From positions 1-6,048 of the forward strand of contig JAZOVD010000034.1 in NCBI GenBank assembly GCA_045658525.1: 6,048 nucleotides of DNA. Direction: 5' to 3'. Below, one piece after another: positions 1-6,048 of the stretch (position 1 is the first letter of the stretch; each line of letters begins with the position of its first letter). Made by a program: the position numbers and the translations under genes. The notes under the pieces were generated by a model. That model had not been told where the DNA came from, made no database searches, and saw only the letters and a list, made by a program, of their open reading frames with translations. The stretch is from SIG673 sp045658525 (GTDB lineage: Bacteria > Bacillota > Clostridia > Oscillospirales > CAG-272).

Positions 1-24
1 TCTTGAAAGAAAGAAGCAAAGAAC

Positions 25-65
25 TTCTCAAACACGCTCCCGTGATACAAGAGCGTGTTTGAGAA
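25..65. terminator. Perfect 15-bp hairpin, likely terminator of the gene to the left
   Basis: Positions 25-39 (TTCTCAAACACGCTC) are the exact reverse complement of 51-65, separated by an 11-nt loop (40-50). The stem is GC-rich near the loop and is followed by a modest T-rich run (TTGTTT, 66-71). This fits an intrinsic terminator for a plus-strand gene ending before the window, although the T tract is imperfect. It could instead be a structured part of the surrounding repeat. Confidence 0.5.
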
Positions 66-159
66 TTGTTTGGATATTTGCTTCGCAAAAAGAAGGGCAA
101 AGATACAAGCCATATCTCTATGCGAACCCCTCGGAAGTAAAAACTGTCCAAGGTGGCAA

Positions 160-284
160 TAAAAGTACGACTGTAAGTTTCTTTCTTTTTCTTTGCTTCG
201 TTTCTTTTTCTTTCTTTGCAAAGAAGGAAAAAGAAATGAAGATAAAAATATTAAAACATAATAAAAATAAAAATTAAAAGTACG
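160..284. repeat. 10-nt direct repeat flanking the palindromic segment
   Basis: TAAAAGTACG occurs at 160-169 and again at 275-284, bracketing 105 nt (170-274) that contain the AG/CT palindrome and an A-rich stretch. The second copy ends at the first G of the asnB ribosome-binding site. It may be a target-site duplication around a small insertion, or chance in AT-rich DNA. The repeat is exact as seen; the meaning is inference. Confidence 0.4.
201..236. repeat. Near-perfect 36-bp AG/CT palindrome upstream of asnB
   Basis: Positions 201-218 (TTTCTTTTTCTTTCTTTG) are the reverse complement of 219-236 except for one position, which would form a G-U wobble in RNA. The centre is TTTGCAAA with no spacer. 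It lies about 60 nt upstream of the asnB start and, if transcribed, would form a long weak A-U-rich hairpin in the leader. It does not cover the ribosome-binding site. It could influence transcript stability or attenuation, or be the end of an intergenic repeat. Confidence 0.6.
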
Positions 285-294
285 GAGAACTAAA

Positions 295-2304
295 ATGTGC
301 GGATTTGCAGGATTTTGCGATAATAACGAACGTTTTTACATGAACGGAAAACGAATAGCCTCGGAAATGGCTGATAAAATACGCCACAGAGGTCCTGACA
401 GCGAGGGTTCGTTTTCGGACAGCTTTTTCTCGGTCGGCTTTCGCCGTCTTAAAATCATAGATCTTGTCGGAGGCGAACAGCCTATGCTCTCCTCCGACGG
501 ACGTTATATAATCTGCTTCAACGGAGAGATATACAACTATCAAAATCTCCGTTCGGAGCTTGCGGAAAAGTTCGGGGTACGTTTCCGAACCTCCTCAGAC
601 ACGGAGGTCCTGCTTTACTGCTGTATATATTACGGCAGAGACGTAGTAAGAAAGCTCCGCGGAATGTACTCATTTGTTTTCTACGACAGAAAAATGAAAT
701 CAATATTCTGCGCAAGAGACCCGTTCGGAATAAAGCCTTTTTATTACGGGATTTTTGACGGTTGCTTTATGTTCGCCTCAGAAATAAAAGCCTTTCTTCC
801 TCACCCATTATTCAAAAAAGAGTTCGACCCGGAAACCTTACCGTATTATCTCCAATTTCAATATATACCAACGGAAACCACCGCTTTTCGCGGGGTTAAA
901 CGCTTAATGCCGGGTCATTTTCTTTTTTACGACGGAAAAAAGCTTGAGGTCAGCCGTTATTTTCATTTCCCCGTTACCCACAGCGGACGATTTCGCAGTT
1001 TTTCGTACCTTGACTCAACAGTCAGCGAGCAAAAGCTGAACAAAAGCCTGAAAAAAGTGACCGTACCGCTCCGCTCCGCGATAACCGATTCCGTAAAAGC
1101 GCACCTTGTAAGTGACGTTCCCGTCGGAACGTTTCTTTCAGGCGGTGTGGATTCGGGTTATATAACAGCGTTAGCCAACCCACGAAAAGCATTTTCCATC
1201 GGTTTCTCCGAGCAAGGGTTCGATGAACGCTCGGAAGCCGCCGAATGCGCGGACAGTCTCGGAATAAAGCTCGTAACGGAGGAGCTGAGCGCCGATGAGT
1301 TTTTCCGTGTGCTTCCCGAGGTTCAGTATCATAGTGACGAGCCTTACGCAAACCTCAGCGCCGTTCCGCTTTACGTGCTGGCGCGAAAGGCGAGCGGAGA
1401 GGTAAAGGTCATTCTCAGCGGTGAGGGCGCGGACGAGCTTTTCGGCGGCTACGACACCTATTCTGAAAGCCGCGCCAAAAAGCTCTATGGGCACGTTCCC
1501 GTTCGCATACGCGAATATCTCGCGACCCATAACGGCAAAATGAGCAAAAAAATAAGAGGCTTTACCGAAAGAAACACTCAAAAATTAGAAGAAGATTTTA
1601 TAGGTCAGGCTCATATAATGAAGGCTTCCGAGGCATACGCGTTGCTTAAAGCGCCGTTCAAAAAGCTCTGCCCGCACACGAACGTTACTGAGCATTATTA
1701 TTCCAAGCTGCCTTACACCTCACCCCTGCAAAAGAAAATGTATCTGGACAAGCACCTTTGGCTTCCGTTTGACATTCTAAACAAAGCGGATAAAATGACT
1801 ATGGCAAGCTCGCTCGAGCTTCGTGTTCCGTATCTTGACGTAAAGGTCCTCGCCGAGGCGCAGACATTTGGAGACGAGCTTTTGGTCCACAAAAATATCG
1901 GAAAATACGCTTTGCGGGAAGCGGCATCCGACGTATTACCGTCTGAGACCGCTTTCAGAAAAAAGAAAGGCTTTCCCGTTCCGTTCAGGGAATGGGTAAA
2001 AAGTCAAAAATACGCCTCTATACTCAAAAACGCGTTTTCGGGTGAGGTCTGCGAGCGTTTTTTTGAAAGCCATAAGCTTCTTTCAATGCTTGACGAGCAT
2101 ATCTCCGGAACAGAAAACCACGCGCGCGTCCTCTATACCGTCTATGCTTTTATCGTATGGTACGAACGCTTTTTCGACGCCCCCGAGCCTTCAAGCACCG
2201 TCATAGAAAACCGTACCGAGCTTTACGACACCCCCGGAAGCTCAATGCTTGGAAACGAGGAAGCTCTCGCGCAAGAGGTGATCGGAAATGAAGACGCGTT
2301 CTGA
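295..2304 (+). CDS. asnB: Glutamine-dependent asparagine synthetase-type amidotransferase (AsnB/AsnH family)
   Basis: This cytoplasmic two-domain enzyme (669 aa) should hydrolyse glutamine in its N-terminal domain and pass ammonia to an ATP-activated carboxylate in its C-terminal domain. The N-terminus MCGFAGF exposes the catalytic Cys2 after Met removal. Class II glutaminase motifs follow: RHRGPD (30-35), RRLKIID (50-56), NGEIYNY (76-82) and SSDTE (100-104). The synthetase domain has the PP-loop SGGVDS (282-287), SGEGADELFGGY (375-386), and conserved DILNKADKMTMASSLELRVPYLD (493-515, key residues K497, D499, K500 and E508). All expected catalytic motifs are intact. A GGAGA ribosome site (284-288) sits 6 nt before the ATG. 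Its 3' end overlaps the downstream ATP-grasp gene by 17 nt, so the two are cotranscribed. The acidic tail after about residue 628 looks non-catalytic. Family members make free asparagine, but others amidate peptidoglycan (meso-DAP in Bacillus and Corynebacterium, D-Asp by AsnH in Lactococcus). The partner gene makes the cell-wall role attractive here; the exact acceptor is inference. Confidence 0.93.
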   Translation: MCGFAGFCDNNERFYMNGKRIASEMADKIRHRGPDSEGSFSDSFFSVGFRRLKIIDLVGGEQPMLSSDGRYIICFNGEIYNYQNLRSELAEKFGVRFRTSSDTEVLLYCCIYYGRDVVRKLRGMYSFVFYDRKMKSIFCARDPFGIKPFYYGIFDGCFMFASEIKAFLPHPLFKKEFDPETLPYYLQFQYIPTETTAFRGVKRLMPGHFLFYDGKKLEVSRYFHFPVTHSGRFRSFSYLDSTVSEQKLNKSLKKVTVPLRSAITDSVKAHLVSDVPVGTFLSGGVDSGYITALANPRKAFSIGFSEQGFDERSEAAECADSLGIKLVTEELSADEFFRVLPEVQYHSDEPYANLSAVPLYVLARKASGEVKVILSGEGADELFGGYDTYSESRAKKLYGHVPVRIREYLATHNGKMSKKIRGFTERNTQKLEEDFIGQAHIMKASEAYALLKAPFKKLCPHTNVTEHYYSKLPYTSPLQKKMYLDKHLWLPFDILNKADKMTMASSLELRVPYLDVKVLAEAQTFGDELLVHKNIGKYALREAASDVLPSETAFRKKKGFPVPFREWVKSQKYASILKNAFSGEVCERFFESHKLLSMLDEHISGTENHARVLYTVYAFIVWYERFFDAPEPSSTVIENRTELYDTPGSSMLGNEEALAQEVIGNEDAF

Positions 2305-3484
2305 TATTGTACCCGTTATACTCGGCTCTGACCAGAACGCGTACGGCTGTGCGAGGATCTTTTACGACAGATACGGAATAAAGCCGTTACTGCTTTGCTC
2401 AAAGGAGCTCGTGTTTACCTCACATAGCCGTATTTTAAAGCGTATCGTTATAAAAGAGCTTGACACCGCTGATGTTTTCAGGAAAAGCGTAAGAAAAACG
2501 CTTGAAAACGTTACTGACTTCGGCAAAAAAGCGTTGCTTATCCCTTGCTCAGACTACTACGCGGAGCTTGTCGCAAAAAATTCTGAGTCTCTTTCCTCTT
2601 ACGTTGAAAATCCATTACTTTCCTATGAGGTGTATGAAAAAATACGCGACAAGGAAGCGTTCTACGAGACCTGCGAAAAGCACGGTATCCCTTACCCCGA
2701 AACGCTCGTTTGTCTTCCTACCTCGCTTTGCGGAAGCGAAAGTCCGTTCGGTTATCCGGTAGTCATAAAGCCGAAAAACAGTAATTCCTATTCTTATCTT
2801 CACGCCGAGATAAAAAACAGGAAGAAGGTATATATATGCCAAAGCAAGGCGGGGTTCACAGAAGTCATCAAAAGCTTTATAGACGCTTCCTACAACGAAA
2901 AAATAATCGTTCAGCGTTATATCGAGGGCGGAGACGAAGATATGCTGACGGTAAACGCTTACTGCGGTACTGACGGCAAAGTCCGCGTGGTGGGTGCGGG
3001 CAGACCGCTTCTTTGCTACCGCGACCCTCAGTCGTTAGGCAACTACGCCGCTATCCGGACCGTCTCAGCTCGCGACGTCTGCGATACCGCCTGCGATTTT
3101 CTCGAAGCCATCGGTTACAGAGGAACGGCAAATTTTGACCTTAAACGCGACCCCAAAACGGGAAAACACTTGTTTTTTGAAATAAATCCACGTGCGGGGC
3201 GTTCCTCTTATTTTATGAAAACGGCAGGATATGATCTCATAACCGAGATGATTCGTGACTGCATAGAAAAGGAGCCGTTTACCGAGAAAAAATATGCGGA
3301 AAAGGACGGTATGTGGAGCGATATTCCGTTTTTTATGATTAAAAAACACGTTTCATCGGAAGAACTGCAACACGCAAGACCCGACAGTGCCGTATCGTTA
3401 AAATACGATTTTTCACCTATACGTTTTGCGAAATTAGCATACGCTATGTACGAAAAGGACAGGCTTTTTAAAACGTACTCATAA
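2288..3484 (+). CDS. ATP-grasp carboxylate-amine ligase, D-aspartate ligase-like
   Basis: A 398-aa cytoplasmic ATP-grasp enzyme without signal peptide or membrane segment. The N-terminal part has VPVILGSDQNAYGCAR (8-23) and LLIPCSDYYAEL (83-94), followed by DKEAFYETCEKHGIPYP (121-137). The ATP-grasp core shows YPVVIKPKNS (156-165, Lys161 probably ATP-binding), IVQRYIEGGDED (207-218), YRGTANFDLKRD (277-288) and the metal-binding FFEINPRAGRS (296-306, Glu298 and Asn300). By recall, not alignment, these blocks and the length match the D-aspartate ligase of Enterococcus faecium (Asl-fm), including GSDxNxYGxAR and the EINxRxGRSS signature. That enzyme activates the beta-carboxylate of D-Asp and joins it to the side-chain amine of residue 3 of the peptidoglycan stem. 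The ATG at 2288 lies inside the end of asnB, with AGAGGTG at 2274-2280 spaced 7 nt, so translational coupling is likely. No aspartate racemase is present in the window. Another amino-acid substrate is possible; family membership is firm, D-Asp specificity is moderate. Confidence 0.85.
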   Translation: MKTRSDIVPVILGSDQNAYGCARIFYDRYGIKPLLLCSKELVFTSHSRILKRIVIKELDTADVFRKSVRKTLENVTDFGKKALLIPCSDYYAELVAKNSESLSSYVENPLLSYEVYEKIRDKEAFYETCEKHGIPYPETLVCLPTSLCGSESPFGYPVVIKPKNSNSYSYLHAEIKNRKKVYICQSKAGFTEVIKSFIDASYNEKIIVQRYIEGGDEDMLTVNAYCGTDGKVRVVGAGRPLLCYRDPQSLGNYAAIRTVSARDVCDTACDFLEAIGYRGTANFDLKRDPKTGKHLFFEINPRAGRSSYFMKTAGYDLITEMIRDCIEKEPFTEKKYAEKDGMWSDIPFFMIKKHVSSEELQHARPDSAVSLKYDFSPIRFAKLAYAMYEKDRLFKTYS

Positions 3485-3516
3485 CTAAAAAATGACCCGT
3501 TACGGGTCATTTTTAG
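3485..3516. terminator. Bidirectional intrinsic terminator between convergent genes
   Basis: A 12-bp perfect stem (AAAAATGACCCG at 3488-3499 with CGGGTCATTTTT at 3503-3514) closes a 3-nt TTA loop. It is A-rich on the left and T-rich on the right, so it can work on both strands. It begins right after the stop of the ATP-grasp gene (3482-3484) and ends 1 nt before the stop of the histidine kinase (3518-3520), and so serves both transcripts. Confidence 0.93.
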
Positions 3517-3517
3517 T

Positions 3518-4993
3518 TTACTCTTTTACGTGATTTTTCCTATTTTCTGTGGGCTTTAGCGTAAATTCAAATCTGCAATATTTTCCCTGCTCGCTGTCCG
3601 CCATGATGGTCTCGCCGTGAGCGTCGATTATCGTTTTTGAAATGTAAAGTCCAAGTCCTACTCCGCTCTTATCAAGACCTCTGCTCTTATCGCTCTTGTA
3701 GAACCTCTCGAATACGAACGGCAGATCCTCCTTCGGAATACCCTGTCCCTCGTTATAGACCGAAACGTGTATCTTCTTATCCTTTGCGTACACGTCAAAG
3801 CGGAGCTTTCCGCCAACGTTAGAGAACTTTACGGCGTTATCACAGAGATTATAAAGTATCTGATGTATAGCGTCCTTATCCGCAAGGACTCTCATTCGGT
3901 CATCATCGCAGTTGAACTCTACGTCAAGCTTCTTTTCGTCTATCTTCTGCTCAAACGAAAGCAGTATCTGGCGTCCAACCTCGCATATATCGAACGAAAC
4001 GAACTCGAATTTCCGGTCTCCCGCCTGTATTCTCGAAAGGTCGAGAAGCTGACGGACAAGTCTCGAAAGCCTGAGCACCTCGCTCTTTATACGTTCAAGA
4101 TATTCGTTCTGATTCTCAGGCGGTATAGCTCCCGACAGTATCGCATCTATAAATCCCGCGATAGTCGTCATAGGAGTTTTCAGGTCGTGAGATACGTTAG
4201 CAAGGAAGGAGCGGCGCATTTCTTCAAGACTTTGCAGACTCGTTGCCATCTGGTTGAACGCAACGGCAAGCTCCGCTACCTCGTCCTCACCGCGAACGGG
4301 GATACGTATATCGAAATTACCCGCGGCATAGCTTTTCGCGGCACGGCTCATATCTTTAAGAGGACCTATTATACGTTCGCTCATAAAATAGACCGCTACC
4401 AGCGCCGCAAGAAATACCCAAAGGCTGGCGAGAACTATCGTCTTTACCGTGCTTATCACAAGTGCTTCAACTCCACGCGAGGAGGAAAAAGCGAACACCG
4501 ATCCGACCACGTTCCTGCCCATATTGTCCATTACAGGCTCTCCGTGATACAGATAACGTTCCCTGAGCACTCCGCCCATATTATCGTGACCAAAGACGCT
4601 CTCCGCCTTCACAAGCTTGGAAAGCTGAGCCTCTCCAAGACCGGCGGTAAGCATCGGAAGCGAATTCTCGTCACTATATATCAGTAGCTTTCCCGAGCTA
4701 TCGAAAACAAATATTCTGAGATCCTCTGAAAAATCAGCAAGATGTTCAAGATAATCAGGTATCGGATCTCTCGGGTGCGAGATCACCGCGGAAAAGTCCT
4801 CGGCGTTTTCCGGACGGTATATCTCCGTTACCATCTTGGACACGCTTTCAGCCGCTCTCTCAACAACCTCGCGCTTATTTTTAAGCGTTACCATATAGTT
4901 ATTTGAGCTTATGACGAGCGCGAGCACCGCAAAGCTGATAAATATTATCAGCATAAAAACGGTTATATACCGTGTAAAAAGGCTTCTTCTCAT
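3518..4993 (-). CDS. Membrane sensor histidine kinase, HAMP-HisKA-HATPase
   Basis: A 491-aa class I sensor kinase that should autophosphorylate and pass phosphate to the response regulator encoded just upstream. TM1 is about residues 9-29 and TM2 about 178-203, enclosing an extracytoplasmic sensing region of roughly 150 residues that I do not recognise. HAMP covers about 203-256 (IIGPLKDM at 208-215). The H-box ANVSHDLKTPM (265-275) places the phospho-acceptor at His269. N-box: NLCDNAVKF (382-390). G1-like: NEGQGIP (414-420), with Asn where many kinases have Asp. F-box: FVFERFYKSDKSR (426-438). G2: GVGLGLYI (444-451). There is no PAS domain. The start lies 14 nt after the response-regulator stop. 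The upstream AAGACCTAAAAAGCTA has no clear Shine-Dalgarno sequence, so expression probably depends on coupling to the upstream gene. The layout resembles WalK/PhoR/ResE-type kinases, but no orthology can be claimed and the signal is unknown. Confidence 0.95.
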   Translation of the reverse strand: MRRSLFTRYITVFMLIIFISFAVLALVISSNNYMVTLKNKREVVERAAESVSKMVTEIYRPENAEDFSAVISHPRDPIPDYLEHLADFSEDLRIFVFDSSGKLLIYSDENSLPMLTAGLGEAQLSKLVKAESVFGHDNMGGVLRERYLYHGEPVMDNMGRNVVGSVFAFSSSRGVEALVISTVKTIVLASLWVFLAALVAVYFMSERIIGPLKDMSRAAKSYAAGNFDIRIPVRGEDEVAELAVAFNQMATSLQSLEEMRRSFLANVSHDLKTPMTTIAGFIDAILSGAIPPENQNEYLERIKSEVLRLSRLVRQLLDLSRIQAGDRKFEFVSFDICEVGRQILLSFEQKIDEKKLDVEFNCDDDRMRVLADKDAIHQILYNLCDNAVKFSNVGGKLRFDVYAKDKKIHVSVYNEGQGIPKEDLPFVFERFYKSDKSRGLDKSGVGLGLYISKTIIDAHGETIMADSEQGKYCRFEFTLKPTENRKNHVKE

Positions 4994-5007
4994 TAGCTTT
5001 TTAGGTC

Positions 5008-5697
5008 TTATTGAAGAACTTCAAACTTGTAGCCTACGCCCCATACGGTTTTAAGTATCCACTTGTCGGAAACTCCGTCAAGCTTTTCGCGCAGACGCTT
5101 TACGTGAACGTCAACGGTTCTGGAATCTCCGAGATAGTCAAAGCCCCATACTTTATCAAGGAGCTGATCACGGGTGAATACTCTGTTGGAGTTAGAAGCG
5201 AGGAAGTAAAGAAGCTCAAGCTCCTTAGGAGGAATATCAACGCTTCTGCCCGCAAGCTTAAGCTCATACTTTTGGAGGCTTATCTCGATATTATCGAACT
5301 TTATGACCTCCTCGTCGCTGAGGTTGTCGTGCGCGGTATATCTACGGAGAACAGCCTTTACACGGGCGGTAAGCTCCTTCATATCGAACGGCTTTACAAC
5401 GAAGTCGTCCGCTCCGAGCTCGAGTCCGAGCACCTTATCAAACGTCTCATACTTAGCGGTTATCATTATTATGGGCTTATTGGAGATCTCACGGATCTCA
5501 CGGCATATCTGCCAGCCGTCCTTACCGGGAAGCATTATGTCGAGGAGAACGAGGTCAGGCTCGGAGAACTTGAACTGTTTAAGTCCCTCAGTACCGTCTC
5601 CCGCGCATTTTACCTCGTAGCCCTCTTTTTCAAGATAGAGGCGGAGAAGGTCGCAGATGTTTGCGTCGTCATCAATAACAAGAATTTTTGCTGCCAT
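5008..5697 (-). CDS. OmpR/PhoB-family response regulator
   Basis: A 229-aa DNA-binding response regulator. The receiver domain (about 4-118) has the acidic pocket Asp9-Asp11, phospho-acceptor Asp53 in LVLLDIMLPGKDG (49-61), the switch Thr80 in MITAK, and Lys102 in VVKPFD. A short linker (about 119-128) leads to a winged-helix domain (about 129-228) with PPKELELLYFLA (156-167), RVFTRDQLLDKVWG (172-185), RTVDVHVKRLREKL (193-206) and the C-terminal wing VWGVGYKF (218-225). All phosphorelay residues are present and the length is typical. It is first in the operon, with its cognate histidine kinase 14 nt downstream. The ribosome site AAGG lies 11 nt before the ATG, slightly far. An overlapping out-of-frame ATG begins 7 nt upstream of the chosen start, but only the chosen frame gives the MAAKILVIDDD N-terminus. 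Target genes cannot be read from the sequence; autoregulation through the 5698-5949 spacer is plausible. Confidence 0.96.
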   Translation of the reverse strand: MAAKILVIDDDANICDLLRLYLEKEGYEVKCAGDGTEGLKQFKFSEPDLVLLDIMLPGKDGWQICREIREISNKPIIMITAKYETFDKVLGLELGADDFVVKPFDMKELTARVKAVLRRYTAHDNLSDEEVIKFDNIEISLQKYELKLAGRSVDIPPKELELLYFLASNSNRVFTRDQLLDKVWGFDYLGDSRTVDVHVKRLREKLDGVSDKWILKTVWGVGYKFEVLQ

Positions 5698-5852
5698 TTT
5701 TCATTTTTCCTTTCGATTTATGTTTTAAATTATTAACTTTGTCAATCTTTCGACTATGTTCATTGTACACCATTTATTTCCGTTCTTGGTGAACAAACTG
5801 TTAATCTTTAAAAAATATCAAAAAAAATTTGAAAAAACTTTCCACAAAGCTC
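5698..5852. promoter_or_regulatory. Divergent intergenic region with weak minus-strand promoter elements
   Basis: An AT-rich spacer upstream of the response regulator. On the minus strand a consensus -35 hexamer TTGACA occurs (5740-5745), but its best -10 (CATAAA, 5717-5722) would start transcription on top of the ribosome site. A better -10, TACAAT (5762-5767), lacks a matching -35, which would fit an activator-dependent or autoregulated promoter. Inverted repeats surround it: TGTTCA (5757-5762) with TGAACA (5790-5795), and GTTC-N5-GAAC (5782-5794). These are candidate operator sites only. An A/T-rich run (5808-5840) may act as an UP element for the plus-strand promoter. Confidence 0.35.
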
Positions 5853-5881
5853 TTGAAAAATCAAACGTTCTCGGTTATAAT
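5853..5881 (+). promoter_or_regulatory. Sigma-A-type promoter for ychF
   Basis: TTGAAA (5853-5858) and a perfect TATAAT (5876-5881) are separated by 17 nt, the optimal housekeeping spacing, and are preceded by an A-rich tract. The start would be near 5888, giving a leader of about 60 nt. A second TATAAT at 5909-5914 has no good -35 at the right distance. Confidence 0.8.
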
Positions 5882-5949
5882 GTAACTAACGGGCGCGAAT
5901 AGGCGAGTTATAATACATATTCACATATTTTCAAGGACGGTCAAATATA

Positions 5950-6048
5950 ATGAAGCTTGGTATAGTAGGTCTGCCGAACGTCGGTATCCCTCCCGTTCCG
6001 GACGAGAGACTTGACAAACTGGCGGAAATGTACAACCCCGAAAAATAC
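5950..6048 (+). CDS. ychF: YchF (Obg-family ATPase), 5' end only, with apparent internal in-frame deletion
   Basis: The 33 visible codons begin MKLGIVGLPNVG, the hallmark N-terminus of YchF, a universally conserved P-loop ATPase that associates with ribosomes. An intact YchF continues with the P-loop GKST and about 28 residues (the KSTLFNA and NYPFCTI blocks) before a second PNVG and then a V-P-V-P-D-E-R-L-type segment. Here residue 12 (Gly) is followed directly by IPPVPDERLDKLAEMYNPEKY. The P-loop Lys and Ser/Thr and the switch I region are therefore missing, while the frame stays open to the window end. The join falls at the repeated PNVG motif, as expected for deletion between short direct repeats or for an assembly collapse. 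AAGGA at 5933-5937 is 12 nt from the ATG. Identity is very likely; whether the product is real or functional is doubtful. The rest of the gene lies beyond 6048. Confidence 0.8.
   Translation, partial: MKLGIVGLPNVGIPPVPDERLDKLAEMYNPEKY

Larger units (their letters stand above)
1..236. repeat. AG/CT-rich intergenic repeat region with inverted copies
   Basis: This spacer upstream of asnB carries related purine-rich and pyrimidine-rich blocks. A block near 5-23 (GAAAGAAAGAAGCAAAGAA) is echoed in inverted orientation at about 179-200 (core CTTTGCTTCG), with weaker related blocks at 77-101. Between them (about 66-178) lies ordinary-looking sequence with no recognisable gene. A 72-codon open frame starting with TTG at 59 runs through the region, but its C-terminal half is Phe/Lys-rich and simply mirrors the AG/CT bias, so I do not call it. 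The pattern suggests a dispersed non-coding intergenic repeat or a degenerate miniature element; the inverted arrangement is seen, its mobility is inference. No convincing promoter for asnB was recognised here. Confidence 0.5.

Noticed and set aside
66..178. Possible tRNA or small structured RNA in the asnB upstream spacer
   Set aside because: No cloverleaf, anticodon-arm or riboswitch core could be folded by eye; only a short TTTGC-TTC-GCAAA hairpin at 77-89.
59..277. 72-codon plus-strand open frame beginning with TTG
   Set aside because: No ribosome site, low-complexity Phe/Lys content that follows the AG/CT repeat, and a start inside the hairpin arm. Best explained as non-coding repeat.
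1171..1581. 136-codon minus-strand open frame inside asnB
   Set aside because: Lies over the PP-loop and SGEGADELFGG region of asnB, whose motifs explain the sequence fully.
3767..4687. 306-codon plus-strand open frame opposite the histidine kinase
   Set aside because: It is antisense to a kinase with every catalytic motif intact. Its own translation shows no recognisable family and no ribosome site. Stop-free by codon bias.
5011..5736. 241-codon plus-strand open frame opposite the response regulator
   Set aside because: Antisense shadow of a canonical OmpR-type regulator. It begins at that gene's 3' end and has no recognisable protein family of its own.
5909..5914. Second TATAAT as an independent ychF promoter
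   Set aside because: The hexamer 17 nt upstream (CTAACG) does not resemble a -35 and no extended -10 TG is present. The upstream TTGAAA/TATAAT pair is far better.

Overview
The window looks like a piece of a Gram-positive Clostridia-type chromosome, probably Ruminococcus/Oscillospiraceae-like. This rests on protein style, moderate GC with AT-rich intergenic spacers, AGGA-type ribosome sites and a TTGAAA/TATAAT promoter. The genus is an inference; no rRNA or other marker gene is present. No CRISPR array, tRNA, rRNA or transposase gene was seen.

Layout: (1) 1-294 is a non-coding, repeat-rich spacer. It holds a perfect 15-bp hairpin, AG/CT-rich repeats with a near-perfect 36-bp palindrome, and a 10-nt direct repeat bracketing that palindrome. 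(2) 295-3484 (+) is a two-gene operon with a 17-nt overlap: a class II glutamine-dependent asparagine synthetase-type amidotransferase, then an ATP-grasp ligase that strongly resembles D-aspartate ligase of peptidoglycan cross-bridges. (3) 3485-3516 is a hairpin terminator shared by convergent genes. (4) 3518-5697 (-) is a two-component system: an OmpR/PhoB-type response regulator followed by a membrane histidine kinase. (5) 5698-5949 is a divergent promoter region. (6) 5950-6048 (+) is the start of the YchF/Obg-family ATPase gene, cut by the window end.

Working hypothesis: the ATP-grasp enzyme attaches D-aspartate (or a similar beta-carboxylate amino acid) to the peptidoglycan stem peptide, and the AsnB-like enzyme amidates it, as D-Asp ligase and AsnH do in lactic acid bacteria. 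The convergent two-component system may be unrelated; only proximity links it to the operon.

The most unusual observation is in ychF. The normally invariant P-loop is interrupted directly after the PNVG motif, and the reading frame resumes in sequence that normally lies about 28 residues further on, after a second PNVG. This is what an in-frame deletion between two short direct repeats, or an assembly collapse, would produce.
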